From Selaginella moellendorffii (taxonomy: Eukaryota; Streptophyta; Lycopodiopsida; Selaginellales; Selaginellaceae): 64,000 nucleotides of DNA. The notes under the pieces are model-generated. The model searched no databases. It had not been told where the DNA came from and saw only the letters and a program-made list of their open reading frames with translations. The position numbers were made by a program, and so were the translations under genes. Positions 15,373 to 28,091 of this stretch are shown one piece after another; the stretch's first letter is position 1, and the number at the start of each line of letters is the position of its first letter. Location of the stretch: the NCBI RefSeq assembly GCF_000143415.4, contig NW_003314347.1, positions 145,038 through 209,037 on the forward strand. The letters are read 5' to 3'.

Positions 15373-17044
15373 TTAGGATTGTGGCGATTTCTCGGCGGAA
15401 GACTCGTTCGGGAGTTTGTGTTCTTGCGATGGCGATGGCGATGGCGGGGAGGAGATTGCGATACATTCCTGGTGGCGGAAGCAGTGGAGGACGTGATCGT
15501 TCGTCATCCCGGCGGCTTGCATGAACGAGTACATGATGGTCGGCCCGACGAAACGGAAGCCCCGCTTCATGAGATCCCGGCTCATCAAGTCCGACTTTGC
15601 CGACTTGATTGGCACTTGCTGCGGCGTCCGGTACCGGTTGACGATCGGCTTGTGGCTCAGGAAGTTCCACACGAACTTGTCCAGAGATCCAAACTCTTGC
15701 ACCACCTGGAAGAGAATGAATCACGATATGGAAACTTTGGAATTGTTTGTCTCACCTCGACTATGCACTTTGCGTTGTCGACGATTTGCCGTATCTTCCC
15801 TTCGTGCTGGAGTATTTCCGGATCAGCAGACAGGGAAGAGATCTTCGCCTCATCGAACTTCGACACAACCTCGGCATCGAATCCAGCGAACGCAGCTCTA
15901 GAGAACACAAAAAAAAACTCTTTTTAGTAGGAAGAACGAGCTCGTTTCTTTTTCTTTACCTGTAGTGCTCTCGCTTGCTCAGTAGTGCAGACCAGCTTAG
16001 CTCGGCCTGCGCACCAGCAAACACTAAAAGCTCGAATAGCTTCCTAAAAAACGAAGATCAACAAGTTGATGAGAGAAGAAAACGAGCTTACTTATCATCG
16101 TGGACGGGAACGCCCCACTCGGAATCGTGATACTCGACATACGCCGGGTCTGTAGCCACGAGACACGCTCTTTTCAGTAGCAAAAAACTAAGCTAGAATG
16201 AATGCAAGCAAGAACGAGCACAAGAAACGAAAAAAAGAATCGCGGAAACTTACGTACCACTCTGAGGTGTGATCCACGAGCAGCGTTTTTTATCTGGAGC
16301 GGCCGATGCCAAGTCGACCAATCCCTCGGGAGCCACCCGCCCGGCCTTCGGCGAGCTTTGCTTCTTCCACCCGGGATGGATCGACCTCGGGCTCCTGATC
16401 GGACTGTAAGAGCTCCCGGGAGCTCGAGACCCTCGCGGCGAGCTCAAGATCAAAGGTGGCGGAGGAGGAGCCTCGATCTCCTTCTCCGCGAACGTAACAG
16501 CCTCCGGCACCGCAAACGTCACCTTCTTCTTCTTCTTGGCGCTCTCGTCCGCCGCCGCCACCTCCGCCAGTGACTTCCAAGGTGGCGGCGAAGGATCCTC
16601 CACGCAGCTGCTACAGCTGCTGGAAGACTCCTCGTCGGTGGTGCAGTTCTTGGCGATGGCCATGGCTTCCTCTTTGTCGTGGGAATTCGAGCTGGAATTG
16701 GTGGTGGAGTCGGAGTAGAGGCCGTAAGTGAAGCTGAAGAACATCGGTGTTGGCGGATCCATGATCAAGCCATCTTTCCTCAGCGGGCTCTGGTAGTCCA
16801 ATCCTTCGCCACCATTGCAGTGTTGATCGTCACTACTGCTCACTTCTATCGTGTCGAAGCTGGAAACCTTCTTGAGAATCGGCGATGGCCGCTTGATCTT
16901 CTCCTTTTCCTCCTCCTCCTCCTTTTCCTCGTCGCCATTCTTCTTCTTCTTCGCGGGGCTGAGAGCTTTGCTCCACTGGTTTCTCCTCACCACTCTCACA
17001 TTGCTTGGATGCTGCTGGAGTGGTCTTCCTATAGACATAGACAT
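15373..17044 (-). CDS. DNA-3-methyladenine glycosylase I (TAG family) with long plant-specific N-terminus
   Basis: Base-excision repair enzyme removing 3-methyladenine. Five exons: 16258-17044, 16092-16149, 15960-16043, 15756-15897 and 15373-15705, giving 467 residues. The first ~265 residues are low-complexity: Lys/Glu runs, Ser clusters, KKKKKVTFAVPEAV and a proline run, probably disordered and nuclear. The TAG domain follows: CSWITPQSDPAYVEYHDSEW, GVPVHDDKKLFELL, GAQAELSWSALLSKREHY, DNAKCIVE, KSDLMSRDLMKRGFRFVGPT and the end region with MTNDHVLHCFRH. The zinc-binding Cys/His residues typical of TAG (C near the start, HCFRH near the end) are visible. The ATG at 17044 (MSMSIGRPLQQ) opens the only long frame. 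CT-rich DNA upstream probably holds the leader. Confidence 0.9.
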
Positions 17045-18559
17045 TCTCTTCTCTCTTGTGTTCTTCCTGTTGCTACGTTCCAGCTACCGTGAAGGCGAAG
17101 TTCTTCGTTTTCTCTGTGGGGTATCGGTTAGCTTGCACTGCAAGATCATCACCCACAACTCGCCACCTAACTAGGCGACTGGCGAGATCTAGAGCGCCAC
17201 CATCGAGATTAGCTTAGCCATCCTGCCTTGGCTGTTCATCCATGTCGCCTTCCTTGAAAGCCTCCCCAATCTATGATGCTATGGTGCTAGGACAGGAGGA
17301 GTAGCAAACTTGCCTCGAAAGCTTTGGGAAGAAGCCATGCCTGCCCCTGTTCATCTATGATCGAGCGAGCTAGCCGCTATCCTATGCCGAAATCCCGAAG
17401 AAATGGAGCTCTAGAACTCCATATCTCCCATCCCCGGGAAACCCAATCCAATGCTGCCAAAATGGTACCTGGATCCAGCTCCTGCGCGAGAACCCATCAC
17501 TGTAAAACGCTCGCTCGCTCGCTCGCTCGCTATGGTGCTGGAGAAGCAGAAACAATGTGACCCGAAAGAAACCCCTTTATCTTCTTCTTCTTCTTTCTCT
17601 CTTTCCCTCTCGTTGCTCAGAGCTCCAGATTGACGGGGACGCCACAATGCCAGTCGCTAGTGCCTTGAATCACCACACACATCAACATTCGCATTGATTG
17701 ATTCGTCGCCCATCTCTTCTCGCGCTGGAGCTGGAGAGAAACAAGAGAGAAAACTAAAGAAGAACAAAGCACGCACACGCACCACCAGTGACACACACTC
17801 TCTCTCTCTCTCTCTCTTTTCTTCCAATTCTTTTAGTGACGTGTAAGGACAGCATGTCAGCCTCGGGCCAGTAGTCGTACGCCACGTCATCCCTGTTTTG
17901 TCCTGCCACATGTAATAACCTCCATGAAAGGGAAAGCGGTTTGATTGACTCGATCAAAGCTGATGGAAGAAAATTTTTGATTCCACGCAATGTTGAATTT
18001 TTGGCTACCGCTTTTTGTGACGTTGGATCGATCATCTAAATCCATCGAATCAGCAACATTGCCAAACAGCAACATAACAGGAGATGTTTCACCAAAAATA
18101 TTTTGATGATCAAAAGCACTCAGCAATGATCGTTATGGCTTGCCAGCTATCAAATTTGCTTTGCAGAAAAGTTGGCGCTCTTTCCCTTTCCAGGAAAAAA
18201 CTTTAGAACATTGACAATGTTGTCTCAAAAACCTGGAGCATCAAACCATGGATCACTCAAATCTTCCAGTTAAAGCAAGATCATGGTTTTCTTCTTTTGC
18301 TTGCTTGCTAGATCTTTTTTTTTGGGATGGAAAAATGGTTCCATGTGATTGCCAGACAAAGATTCATGTTCTTCCAGCCTTTAAGAATAGACACCACACA
18401 CAAGAGAGAGAGAGAGAGTATATAAAAAAAAACAGCACCTTGGTGGTCAGGAGATCCAACGGCTGGAATGGACGCATCCAACGGCCGCCAGCCAGCCATC
18501 TTCATCAAAGGAAAAACAAAAAAAATGCTCTCCATTTTTCCTCTTCTTTTATAATCATC
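17045..18559. other. intergenic region with simple repeats
   Basis: No convincing gene. It contains a GCTC tetranucleotide run at about 17510-17531, TTC/CTT-rich stretches near 17580-17605, and a CT dinucleotide run at about 17798-17817, consistent with the promoter and leader of the glycosylase gene. Short open frames on both strands have no recognisable content. Confidence 0.55.
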
Positions 18560-19810
18560 CTAGCTTTGATTGGCAATGGGATTACAGTACACTCCCCCGA
18601 GGGACGCCCGAGCTGCGAAGAACACATTCGTCAAAACTTCGAGAGATTTTGTCACGAAAGAAAGGAAAGGTTTCTCACATTTTCTGTGCGGCCTCAAAGC
18701 ATAAGCGGCAACCTCCGCAGCGATGTCGAGCTCGAAAGCTAGAGCTTCGGCGGTTTCCAGCTCCCGAGCTGCCATCTCGGCTTCCTGCGCCAGAGCATCC
18801 GCCTCGGCTACGCGCGTCGCGGCTACCAACGATGCCTCCTCCGACTCCCTAACTATCAGTGTTGCTGTCTCTATGTCCATCTTTGGCTTCTTCGACTTTA
18901 CTGCCCTCTTAGCGTCCCGGCCGAATGCTTTCTCGTCGTCGCTGTCGGGCCTCTGTCCTCCCCTGGGTTTGGAAGAGCCTGTATTGATCTTGTAGTTTTG
19001 ATCCACCTGCGAGAGCATTCACCGTGGATTGAATCGTTTCATGGCAAAGAAACACGACTTACTTTCATCAACTTGCCTTGCACTGTCAAAGCTTTTAGCT
19101 TCGCGTTCAAAAGTTTCCGAAAGTTTGGCGGAACCATATGATGCTCCTGTAACAGAAAACGGATCAAAACCTCGCAGACGATGGAAGAGAAATGTACCTC
19201 CACAAAGTTAGCAATCGCCGCACTACTAGAACCACCGGGATGTTTCATAACTATAATGGCTTCCAAAATAAAGTCGTCATAACTGTGGAAAGCAAGCCCG
19301 TAAGTTTCTTCATAGAGATAGGGGGAAACTAGTCACAAAAAGAAAAATTTGTCACCTTTGCGGACTTGTTTCACTGGGTGTTGATGCCATCTCTCTCATT
19401 TCTTGATAAGCTGCTGGATCGGGGAAAGCTCCCAAGGGGTCAATCTGCAAAGGACTCAATCCAGCGTCCATGGATTTCCTCATGCCGCCTCCACTCGGCA
19501 GTCCCAGGACTTTGGAGGACCTTGGACCACCGGGACCAGAACAAGCACTCAAATTCCTCCATTTGTCCTGCCAAGACCAAAATCAAAACGAAAGAAGAAG
19601 ATGAGGAGAGGGAAGAACCAAAGAGAGAAAAGGAAGTTCCAATTTCTCGGGTCACAGTACCTTCAAGTCGACATTAGAGCGAGATTTGAGAACGGGGCCA
19701 AATTTTGGATCCTTCTGGATTGCCCGCCACTTCCCCGCTCCATATTTCTCCACGCCGGCGCGCAATGCCGCTTCCTCTTCTGGAGTCCATTTCTGTTTCG
19801 GCGCTCCCAT
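18560..19810 (-). CDS. Single-Myb-Histone (SMH/TRB) telomere-repeat-binding protein
   Basis: Plant-specific double-stranded telomeric DNA and promoter-binding protein. Five exons: 19661-19810, 19356-19567, 19198-19282, 19063-19146 and 18560-19006, together 325 residues. An N-terminal Myb/SANT domain starts [20 protein letters not shown] and continues [10 protein letters not shown] and RSNVDLKDKWRNL, containing the telobox-type VDLKDKWRN helix. A central H1/H5-like globular domain (YDDFILEAI...[19 protein letters not shown]) and a C-terminal Ala/Glu-rich coiled coil ([20 protein letters not shown]) complete the family order. The last ~30 residues beyond the coiled coil are not conserved in what I know of the family. 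All splice sites are GT-AG. Confidence 0.92.
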
Positions 19811-20960
19811 TTTACAATGCTAGCAGCTGTGGCTGAGCTCAAGATCATCCACACGCGGAGCTACGATAAAACAAGAAGAATCTGGAGATTTCTCCTCCCA
19901 GCGCTGTGGAAATCACACCTCACCTGTGGCCCGCGCGCCCAGAGCGGAGCTTTGTGGAGCTTCCCGCTCCCGGGATTGTCAAGAGCGAAGCAGCGAAGCA
20001 GAGAACTCTTCGCCACAAGCCCTAAACCTAATACGTGAGACCTAAAAAAGGGGTTTTAAATGTTTTCACCGAGTTTAATTAGCGCGCACAAACCTAGGCA
20101 CCTTTTTATTGAATATGATTCTATAAAATAGTTATTATATGTTATTTAAAATTGAAAAATGCGATTTTCTATTTTTTTTAATTATCAATCTGTAACATTT
20201 TTTCACTTTTTGAGTTTTAAACATTAGTCTATACATTAATGTTTGTTTTTAAGGGTGCCACGAATTTTGAAATAATGATATAAATAAAAACATATAATTA
20301 CTAACTACTTAATATTTTATGCATAAATAATTTTTATAAATTTTAGCAATTTTTTAAAATATTCATTGCATCTGTATTTTAAGTAATATTTCTTCCATAT
20401 TGTTACTTTAAAATATGTTAATGTATTTGCTAAAGTTGATATACGTACATCAACTTAGTTAATAAAAAATATTAAAAACTCTCTTGTAATATTAATATTC
20501 TACAAATTTTACCAATTTAAAACGATATTCATCTTGCATATAATGTTATAACTTTCAAAGTTCTTATCTTTTTTGTGATTTAAAAAATAAATTTATTATA
20601 AATAAAGAAAATGTAATATCTATTATTGCATTAGTATCACCAGATAAAGTGCACCAAATTTTAATTGAAATTATATAAAACTAGCAATAAATAAGTTATT
20701 TTTTAGAAGATATTTCCATAGAATAAAAAAGTACAAACTTAACAAGACTAGAATTTTCATTATAAAGATATCTAATGTTAATTTTTTCATCAATATTAGC
20801 TATATAACTTTTAATATTGTTTTATTTTATTAGAAGATATTGCTTTTTTGCATTCAATAAATATAGTTATAATAACTTTTTAATATTGTAAAAATAAAAA
20901 ATATTTCATCAATTTATAATACTATTTACTATTATTATAAAATTAATAATAAATTCATAT
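19811..20960. other. promoter region then AT-rich gene-free DNA
   Basis: The first ~200 bp probably carry the upstream region of the Myb-histone gene. From about 20040 the base composition drops abruptly to strongly AT-rich DNA with no open frame, marking the edge of the gene island and the start of the transposon cluster. Confidence 0.55.
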
Positions 20961-21135
20961 TGTGAGGGACAAGTGTATGGTTACGATGCCGTATACTAAT
21001 ATTAGCGTAGTGGGATTTTGGTAGCTGTCGGATTGGTTTCAATCTGGACCACTCGCTCCTGTATATAAGCTAGGGTTTTTGGGCTAATTGATATGCACAT
21101 TTCTGTATTCCCTTTCCATATTCCATGCACTCACA
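20961..21135 (+). repeat. 5' LTR (175 bp)
   Basis: Starts TGTGAGGGAC, ends GCACTCACA. Contains TATATAAG at about 21061-21068 as a likely promoter box. Confidence 0.9.
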
Positions 21136-21370
21136 TTTATGGAGGTGAGGGGCAGCTTTAATTGTCCCTGAGGAGTGCTTGGATTTAGGATTTTGGTTTA
21201 GATCTAGCTTTTGCATCGTCTAGATCTAGCTTTTTCCATTTCCTTTCTTTTGTTCTTTCTTTTCAGGGTTTTGGTTTAGATCTAGCTTTTTGCATTGTCT
21301 AGATTTACCATTTCCTTCTAGCTTTTTTTATCATTTCTCTTTTATTGCTCTTTCTTTTTCGTTCATCTTC

Positions 21371-22324
21371 ATGGCAGATCAGTAATTTCCTCCTTTGACT
21401 CTAGAGCAGTAATTGGTACAATTGCTTGATGCTATGTGCTTGCAATTGAACAGCCAAACTCAGTTGATGGCGACGTTCACAGCATGTGGTACCACTCCTC
21501 CTGCTCTTGGTGCCAATCCTCGCGTTCAGCCGGAGTTCTTTCGTGGGAATCCTGGGGATGATGTGTACCATTGGTTCGATCACTTCACGGTGATTGCCAC
21601 ATATCATTCTTGGGATGATGCTCGATGTTTGCGTGAGTTTCCCACATGTCTCCAAGGGACGGCGTTGCAGTGGTACAATGGTTTGAGCGCAGCCACTCGT
21701 GGGGATTGGAGTGTTCTCCCGGATGTCTTCAAACGTGCCTTCGGACATGCTGATGATTGTGATGATGCTTTCCAACAATTGCATCGTCTTCGCCAAGGGC
21801 CATCTGAGTCGGTGATGCAATTTGGCGTTCGTTTCCGAAGTTTTTTGCTTCGTGCGGAGCCAAATATGTTAGAGCGGATCAAGCTAGGAATGTTGTGGCC
21901 AACACTTCGTCAAGATCTTGTCAGACTTGTGCATGGATTTGCTCCTGCCACCCTTGACGATGCTCTTCTCTTGGCACAACGTTATGAGACGTCGCCTCTT
22001 CCACTTCTTGCTACACGTCCTTCTGCTCCACTTCTTATGGGTGATGGTCCTATTCCAATGGAGGTTGATGCTGCTGCTGCTCGAGTCCAAGGCCAAGTGC
22101 GAGGACGTGGTCGTGGCCGTGATGTTCGTTGTTGGGTCTGTGATGAAGTTGGTCATACTTATCGGCGTTGCAGTCGTTTCCGGATTGGCGACCTCCATTT
22201 CCTGGGTGGAGACCTTGGCGTCAGCAACGTCCCGTGGGTGCTGTTGCAGTGGAAGGTCTGGACACCGAGATGCCTCCGGGAAACGAGGAGTCGCACGAGT
22301 AATGGAGGGACCTTGCGTGAATAA
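21371..22324 (+). pseudogene. gag of the 175-bp-LTR Ty3 element
   Basis: Capsid-nucleocapsid polyprotein. An ATG at 21371 opens a frame (MADQ) with two early TAA codons, then continues LVQLLDAMCLQLNSQ, a Ty3-type capsid region (GTALQWYNGL, FGVRFRSFLLRAEP) and one CCHC zinc knuckle CWVCDEVGHTYRRC near 22133-22175. Both early stops follow CAG and could each derive from CAA or CAG by C-to-T change. Pol continues in the +1 frame. Confidence 0.75.
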
Positions 22325-25300
22325 ATTAGTGACCCCTCCATCTTTCTTTCGGGAGTATCATCAAGGGGTTCACTCGGCACCAGTTCATCAAGTGTTTACT
22401 TTCCAAGCTCGTTTTTATAACAAGAGGTCTCCTATTATTCTTTCCGTGTTTGTTGATACAGGTTCGAGTTTATCTTCTATTGCTCGACCTGTTGCCACAC
22501 GTTGTCGTCTACACTTGCGTCGTGCGGCGGAACCAGTTTTCATTCTTTATGGCAACGGCCGTACACATGCATGTGCACGGGATGAGGTGGACCTAGTTGT
22601 GTGTGTGGGCGATCTCAAGCTTGAGTTGCAGTTGTTGCGGGTGGTGCCGATTCAAGCTTTTGACCTCATTCTTGGTATGGATTGGTTGCAGCGCAATCAT
22701 GCCAAATGTGATTTTGAGGCTTCTCCCCCTTGTTTCATACTTTCTTATGTTTCATCCATTCCTCTCACTTCCATACATCTTCATCCCTCTACTTCTACCT
22801 CTGCTTCCATTACTTTTGTTCCCCCACTCTTTCCTTCTGTGTTTCCATCTTGTTCTGCTTTTCCCTTTTCCGATCCCTCCGACGATCTTTGTGTTGCAGC
22901 AGTTGACCGGCTCATGAAGGAGTATTCTGATCTCTTTGAATTTGACCTATCGTCTGGGGCCAAGATTGCCACATGTCATCCGATTCCAACCGGGGATGCT
23001 CGTCCAATCAAGGTTCCTGTTCGTCGTCGGTCACCTAAGGAGATCAAGATTTTACGAGCAAACGTCAAGGAAATGCTGGAGAAGGGTGTTATTCGAAAGT
23101 CGCAGAGTCCTTGGGCCTGTGAACCTCATCTTGTAACGAAGCCTGATGGGAGTATTCGTTTTTGCATCGACTATCGTCTGTTAAACGAAGTGACGATCCC
23201 AGATGTGTATCCTCTTCCTCACACTGCTGATCTCTTGGATCGTCTGGGGCGAAGTCGTTAGTTCACCAAGCTAGATCTTGCTTCTGGGTATTGGCAAGTA
23301 CCGATGGCCGAAGAAGATATTCCTAAGACTACTTTTCGTACACCATTTGGTTTGTACGAGTTCCTGGTGATGCTGTTTGGTTTGAACAATGCTCCAGCAA
23401 CCTTCCAGCGGATGATGGACGAGGTTCTTTGCGATATGCCAGAGATGACTGCTGACTTCATTGATGATGTCTTGATCCACTCGGAGGGGACATGGGAGGA
23501 GCACGTTCATGATGTTTGTAAAGTGTTGGATCGGCTATGCGACATTGGTTTAAAGCTGAAGCGGTCAAAATGTGTGTTTGGGTCCAAGGACACAACTTAT
23601 CTTGGGTACCGTATTTCTCGTGAGGGTTTGCAAGTTGATCCTGACAAACTTGTGGCTGTTTTAAAGTTCCCTACTCCGAAGTGTGTGAATGATGTGCAGC
23701 GCTTCTTGGGTAAAGTGCAGTATCTCGGTCATTTTGTGGATCATCTTTCCGATCGCACTACACCATTGCGAGCGTTGCTAAAGTCATCAACGTCATCTTT
23801 CATCTGGTCTCCGGATTGTGAGCGGGCGTTCGTGGATCTCAAAGAGCTATTGATGACTCCTTCGGTTTTGGCATATCCTGACTACACTCGACCTTTTATT
23901 TTGCGCGTGGATGCTTCTGACATTGGTCTTGGAGGTGTGTTGATGCAAGAGATCTTGAGTGTGCTTGGTCAGCACCATCCCATTGCATACATAAGCCGTA
24001 CATTACAACTAGTGGAGATGAATCACTCCACGACGGAGAAGGAGTGTTTAGTAGCAGTCTGGGGTTTCGAGAAACTTCATGCATATCTACATGGTTCTCG
24101 GACGTTACTTAAAGGTGACCATGCTGCTGTTACTTCATTATTGAAGCGGAAGAACTTGGTTGGTCGTACGGCTCGATGGGCTTTGAAGCTTTAGATATAT
24201 GATTTCGATGTTGTTCATCGCCCAGGGAGTTCTATGGCTGATGCTGATGCCCTTTCTCGAGCTCCTCTTCCTTCTCCACTCACTTCTCATATTTCTAACG
24301 AACCTGTTGTTCCAGCATCTGTGGATTTTCTAAATGAGGATTCTGTGCCGTCGGCAGTTGCTGTCCTTAACGTTTAGTGTCCACAAGGCGCAGAGCAAGA
24401 TCTACCTTTTCTTGATGAGGTTCGCGAGGCTCAAAAGATTGAGCTGTGGATTCGAAGGCTTCGAGATGGGTTTGAGAATCCTACATCACTTGTTGATGAC
24501 TTGCCTTTACGGCATTTACATTCTCAATATCGCTTTGAAGATGGCCTTCTTTATTTTGTGGGGACGGATCCTAATGATCATTTACGGCTGGTGGTGCCTT
24601 CGGTGTTTATTCCACGGTTTCTCCATGCCTACCATGATTCTCCTGTTCTAGGTGGGCATATGGGACACCGTCGTGTCACCGAGAAGCTGCGCAAGTCTTT
24701 CTATTGGCTGGAGATGCGACGTGATATTATCCGGTATGTGCGTAGTTGCGTTTGGTGCCAAGCTCGTAATACTCCCCCTCGTGCTGCGGAAGGACAGTTG
24801 GAGTCAATTGCGGTTTCCCATCCGTTTGAGTTGGTGGCGTTTGATCTTATGGGACCTTTTCCACGGTCGACTACTGGCAATGAGTATGTTATTATTGCTT
24901 CTGACTACTTGACTCGTTGGGTGGAAGTTGGTGCTCTTGCTAGCGCCTCTGCAACTGCTGTTGGATACTTCCTCCTCAATCGAGTGGTGTTCCAGCATTC
25001 TTGTCCAAAGCGGATTCTTTCGGATAATGGTCCCGCATTTATGGCGGAGGCATTTCATGTTTTGACATCTCGGTTGGGGATACGCCACACTTTCACGAGT
25101 GCTTATCATCCACAATCAGACGGTCTGGTGGAACGGCTCGTCCGGACATTCAAAGGGATGATTGCGAAGTATGTGAACTTTCAGCATTCGGATTGGGATG
25201 GTTATTTGCCGTCTCTTCGGTATGCATATGTTACAGGGGTGCAGAGTTCTGTTGGTGCTTCACCATATAAACTCCTATATGGTCATGATCCAATATTACC

Positions 25301-25766
25301 AACGGAGCTGGGTTTACCTTCGCGATTGCCACGAGCTGCTGATGCTAGATCATGGGATCAGTATTTGACGAGCATTCTTCCACTTGTCCGAGCAGAGTCT
25401 GCCGAACACTTAGGCCGCGTACAAGTGGGACAACAATGGCGCTACAACTCCCATCATCGTCCACCTGCGGAGTACAAAGTGGATGATTTGGTGTTAGTTC
25501 GTTTTCCCCATATTACGGTACGTGGCTTATCTAAGGGGCTTTTTGCGCAATGGAAAGGACCATATCGGGTGTTGCGGCAAGTTGGACCACAAGTTTATGA
25601 GGTTCGGTATGACGTTCAACAGGCCGATCCTCAGAAGATTGTGCATGTGCAGTGGCTGAAACGCTTCGTACAAAGGGATCAGGAGGAGTTAATACCACCT
25701 ATAGATCCACTGATGCCTCCTCCGGACGTTCCTCCGGATCCCGGCCCATCTTCAAGAGAACCCTGA
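22311..25766 (+). pseudogene. pol (protease, RT, RNase H, integrase) of the 175-bp-LTR Ty3 element
   Basis: One continuous frame with three TAG stops, at about 23259, 24193 and 24376. Domains: aspartic protease with VDTGSS (near 22453), a variable linker, reverse transcriptase from KVPVRRR with FIDDVLIHS at about 23459 in place of the usual Y-x-DD, RNase H with RVDASDIGLGG and TTEKECLV, and integrase with CVWCQARN (zinc finger), FDLMGPF, LSDNGPAF and HPQSDGLVERL, which supply the DDE residues. The C-terminus carries a KGPYRV (GPY/F) motif and no obvious chromodomain. No frameshift was seen inside pol, only nonsense changes. Confidence 0.85.
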
Positions 25767-25783
25767 TGGTCTTCCATTATCGC

Positions 25784-25798
25784 GAGAGGAGGGGATGA
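25784..25798 (+). other. polypurine tract before the 3' LTR
   Basis: GAGAGGAGGGGATGATG-like purine run directly ahead of the 3' LTR, the expected primer site for plus-strand DNA synthesis. Confidence 0.7.
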
Positions 25799-25973
25799 TG
25801 TGAGGGCTAAGTGTACAGTTACGATGCTGTATACTAATATTAGCGTAGTGGGATTTTGGTAGCCCTCGGATTGGTTTCAATCTGGACCACTCGCTCCTGT
25901 ATATAAGCTAGGGTTTTTGGGCTAATTGATATGCACATTTCTGTATTCCCTATCCATATTCCATGCACTCACA
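25799..25973 (+). repeat. 3' LTR (175 bp)
   Basis: Matches the 5' LTR over its full 175 bp with 8 substitutions by my count. Ends CACTCACA and is followed by ATATATAA. Confidence 0.9.
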
Positions 25974-26850
25974 ATATATATAAACTAAGATTTTGGGCAA
26001 ATTGAATATGCATATTTTTGTATTCCATGCAATCATATTAATGAAGGTGAAAGGTAACTCTTATTGTTTATAAGAAGTGTTCAGATTTATACTTTTGATT
26101 TATATCTAATTTATATTCTCATAAATAGGAGCTAAAAGCCACAACTTTCCTAAGAGCCCCACTCTCTCGACACCTAATATCCTAATTTTCAAGTCGAACC
26201 CAGTTAGAGGCAAACTAAACATACCACATATCAATCTCAATATATTTTGTGATTCCCTTAAACCAACTAGCAAAGACCTCTCACCTAACCCTAGTACTAT
26301 TTAAATATAAAGACAATTAACCTCAAATATCTTAATATCCTTAATCAATTGAAAAATAAAGTGCACTTTTATTCATGGGCCCTTTCTTTTTATATTTGAA
26401 TTTCAATAGCGTTTATCTCTTTGGTTACTTATACTTTATAAAGTAGCAATTGGTGTAATAGATTGATGCTATATGACTATAATTGGACAATCAAATTTAG
26501 TTGATGGTGGCATTTATGATGCATAGTGCAACTTTTATTACTCTTATTGCCAATCTTCATATCTTGTTAGATTTTATTCATAGAAATTTTAGGGATAATA
26601 TGTATTATTAGTTTGATTAATTTACAATTAATAAATAATGCTCAAATATTTGCATGAGTTTTTTACATGTCTTCAAAGGATAGTGTTGTAGTGGTATAAT
26701 GGTTTGAATGCAACCACATATGGATTAGAGCTTCTCCCATATGTTTTCAAATGTATATTTAGACATGGTAACAACTACAATAATGTTTTCTAGCAATTGC
26801 ATCATCTTTATCAATGGTTATCTGAGTTGATATATAGATAGCATATCTAT
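25974..26850 (+). pseudogene. decayed 5' part of a second copy of the same Ty3 family
   Basis: Directly after the intact 3' LTR, sequence resembling the inner LTR, the leader and gag of the same family resumes in degraded form. ATATAAACTAAG at 25976 matches the LTR TATA region, about 26030-26110 matches the leader, and 26445-26840 follows gag from GTAATTGGTACAATTG to CAAGGGCCATCTGAG with many C-to-T and G-to-A changes and some indels. An unrelated block (about 26130-26400) interrupts it. Confidence 0.65.
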
Positions 26851-28091
26851 TACTCTCGAACACACTCAAAGAAAAGCAAGACCAAGCTCAAAAATACATG
26901 TTTATTCTACCCTAAACCCTTGAATTGATGCTCTAAAAATATTCCCTAAATTGAATATTTTGAAAATCTTTATACTTTAAGATACATTGCAACAAGTGAC
27001 CACGGGTGGATCAAACAACTTCATGAAGAGAACCTATAACCTATAGAGAAGAGAAAGAAACCATAAAGAAAATAAAGTGTAAAGTTTAAAGTTTTCCTAT
27101 TGAAACTTCGCTAAATAATGGAGACCATCTCTATGAATACTTTGTATTTGTAAATGACTTAAGAATGTTAAGTTAAACTATGGTACTAAGGAGAAAATGG
27201 ATAGATAAATGAAAATGCAAACAATAAAAATGAAAAGTGTAATGAAAGTGATATAGAGACAAAATGTAATAACCATTGCAAAATTAGAACAACTTGAGTT
27301 TTTAGATAATCAAGATTAATGCCACTTAGAAAAACTATGATCCAAGCCTAAGTCTACTTTGTGATGAACTTAGAACTTAGAAGAGCAACAAAAATATAGT
27401 GAAAGAGGAAGAAGAAATAAAAGAAAGTAAAAGAAAAAAATAGAAGAAAGCTATTGTCAAACACTAAAATGGTTTTAAATGATAGTGATGCTATATATGC
27501 TCAAACTAATAGTTATTAAATCCACCAAGATGTGAGAACTATCTCTTTTATGATACTCAATGATATAGGAACTTAGCCATCTTAGTGCAAACTTGGATGA
27601 AGGTGTAAATCCTTAAAAATAACCATGTTACTTTGCTAAAATGGTGTTGAAGAAGCCTCAAGGTCTTGCCAAGCCTTGAGTTGAACATTCTATGTATAAA
27701 CATGGTCCATCACTACTAATGTCTTCTCTAACTCCAAAAACTCCCAAGCTTGTGTTTGGAGCTACTCCATCTTCAATAACTAGAACTCTACCACATGTTA
27801 TGATACAAAAGGGATAAGATCTGAATTTCCATTAGAAGGATAACCTCTTGCCTATAGACAAGAAAGAATAAAGTTATGTTAATATTACCCTTGTATATGG
27901 TATGAAATGCCGACAATGTAGTAGGCAAGTATCTATGCCATGCTAAGGATGATCAACCATAAACCTGCTGAAAATTGCTTTGATGGTTTTATTTGAAGAT
28001 TTTACTTGGCCATTGCTCTATAGATAATAATTGCTACTATAAGTGTGAGTGATAGCCAAACTTTACATGAGAGTCTTGAACACCTTACTAA
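26851..28091. other. AT-rich decayed transposon DNA
   Basis: No gene or intact repeat recognised. The stretch is low in GC and densely stopped in all frames. A segment near 26270-26400 is repeated in diverged form near 30270-30400, probably the two arms of an older, fully decayed LTR element. Confidence 0.45.

Larger units (their letters stand above)
20961..25973 (+). mobile_element. Ty3-type LTR retrotransposon with 175-bp LTRs
   Basis: Complete element of 5013 bp. LTRs 20961-21135 and 25799-25973 start TGTGAGGG and end CACTCACA, and differ at 8 of 175 positions by my count, so the copy is not recent. Order gag, protease, RT, RNase H, integrase defines Ty3. Possible 4-bp target duplication ATAT on both sides. 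A purine tract precedes the 3' LTR. No primer-binding site matching initiator methionine tRNA is visible after the 5' LTR. In-frame stops in gag and pol make it inactive by itself. A relic of the same family lies immediately downstream and a solo LTR at 63791-63977. Confidence 0.9.
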
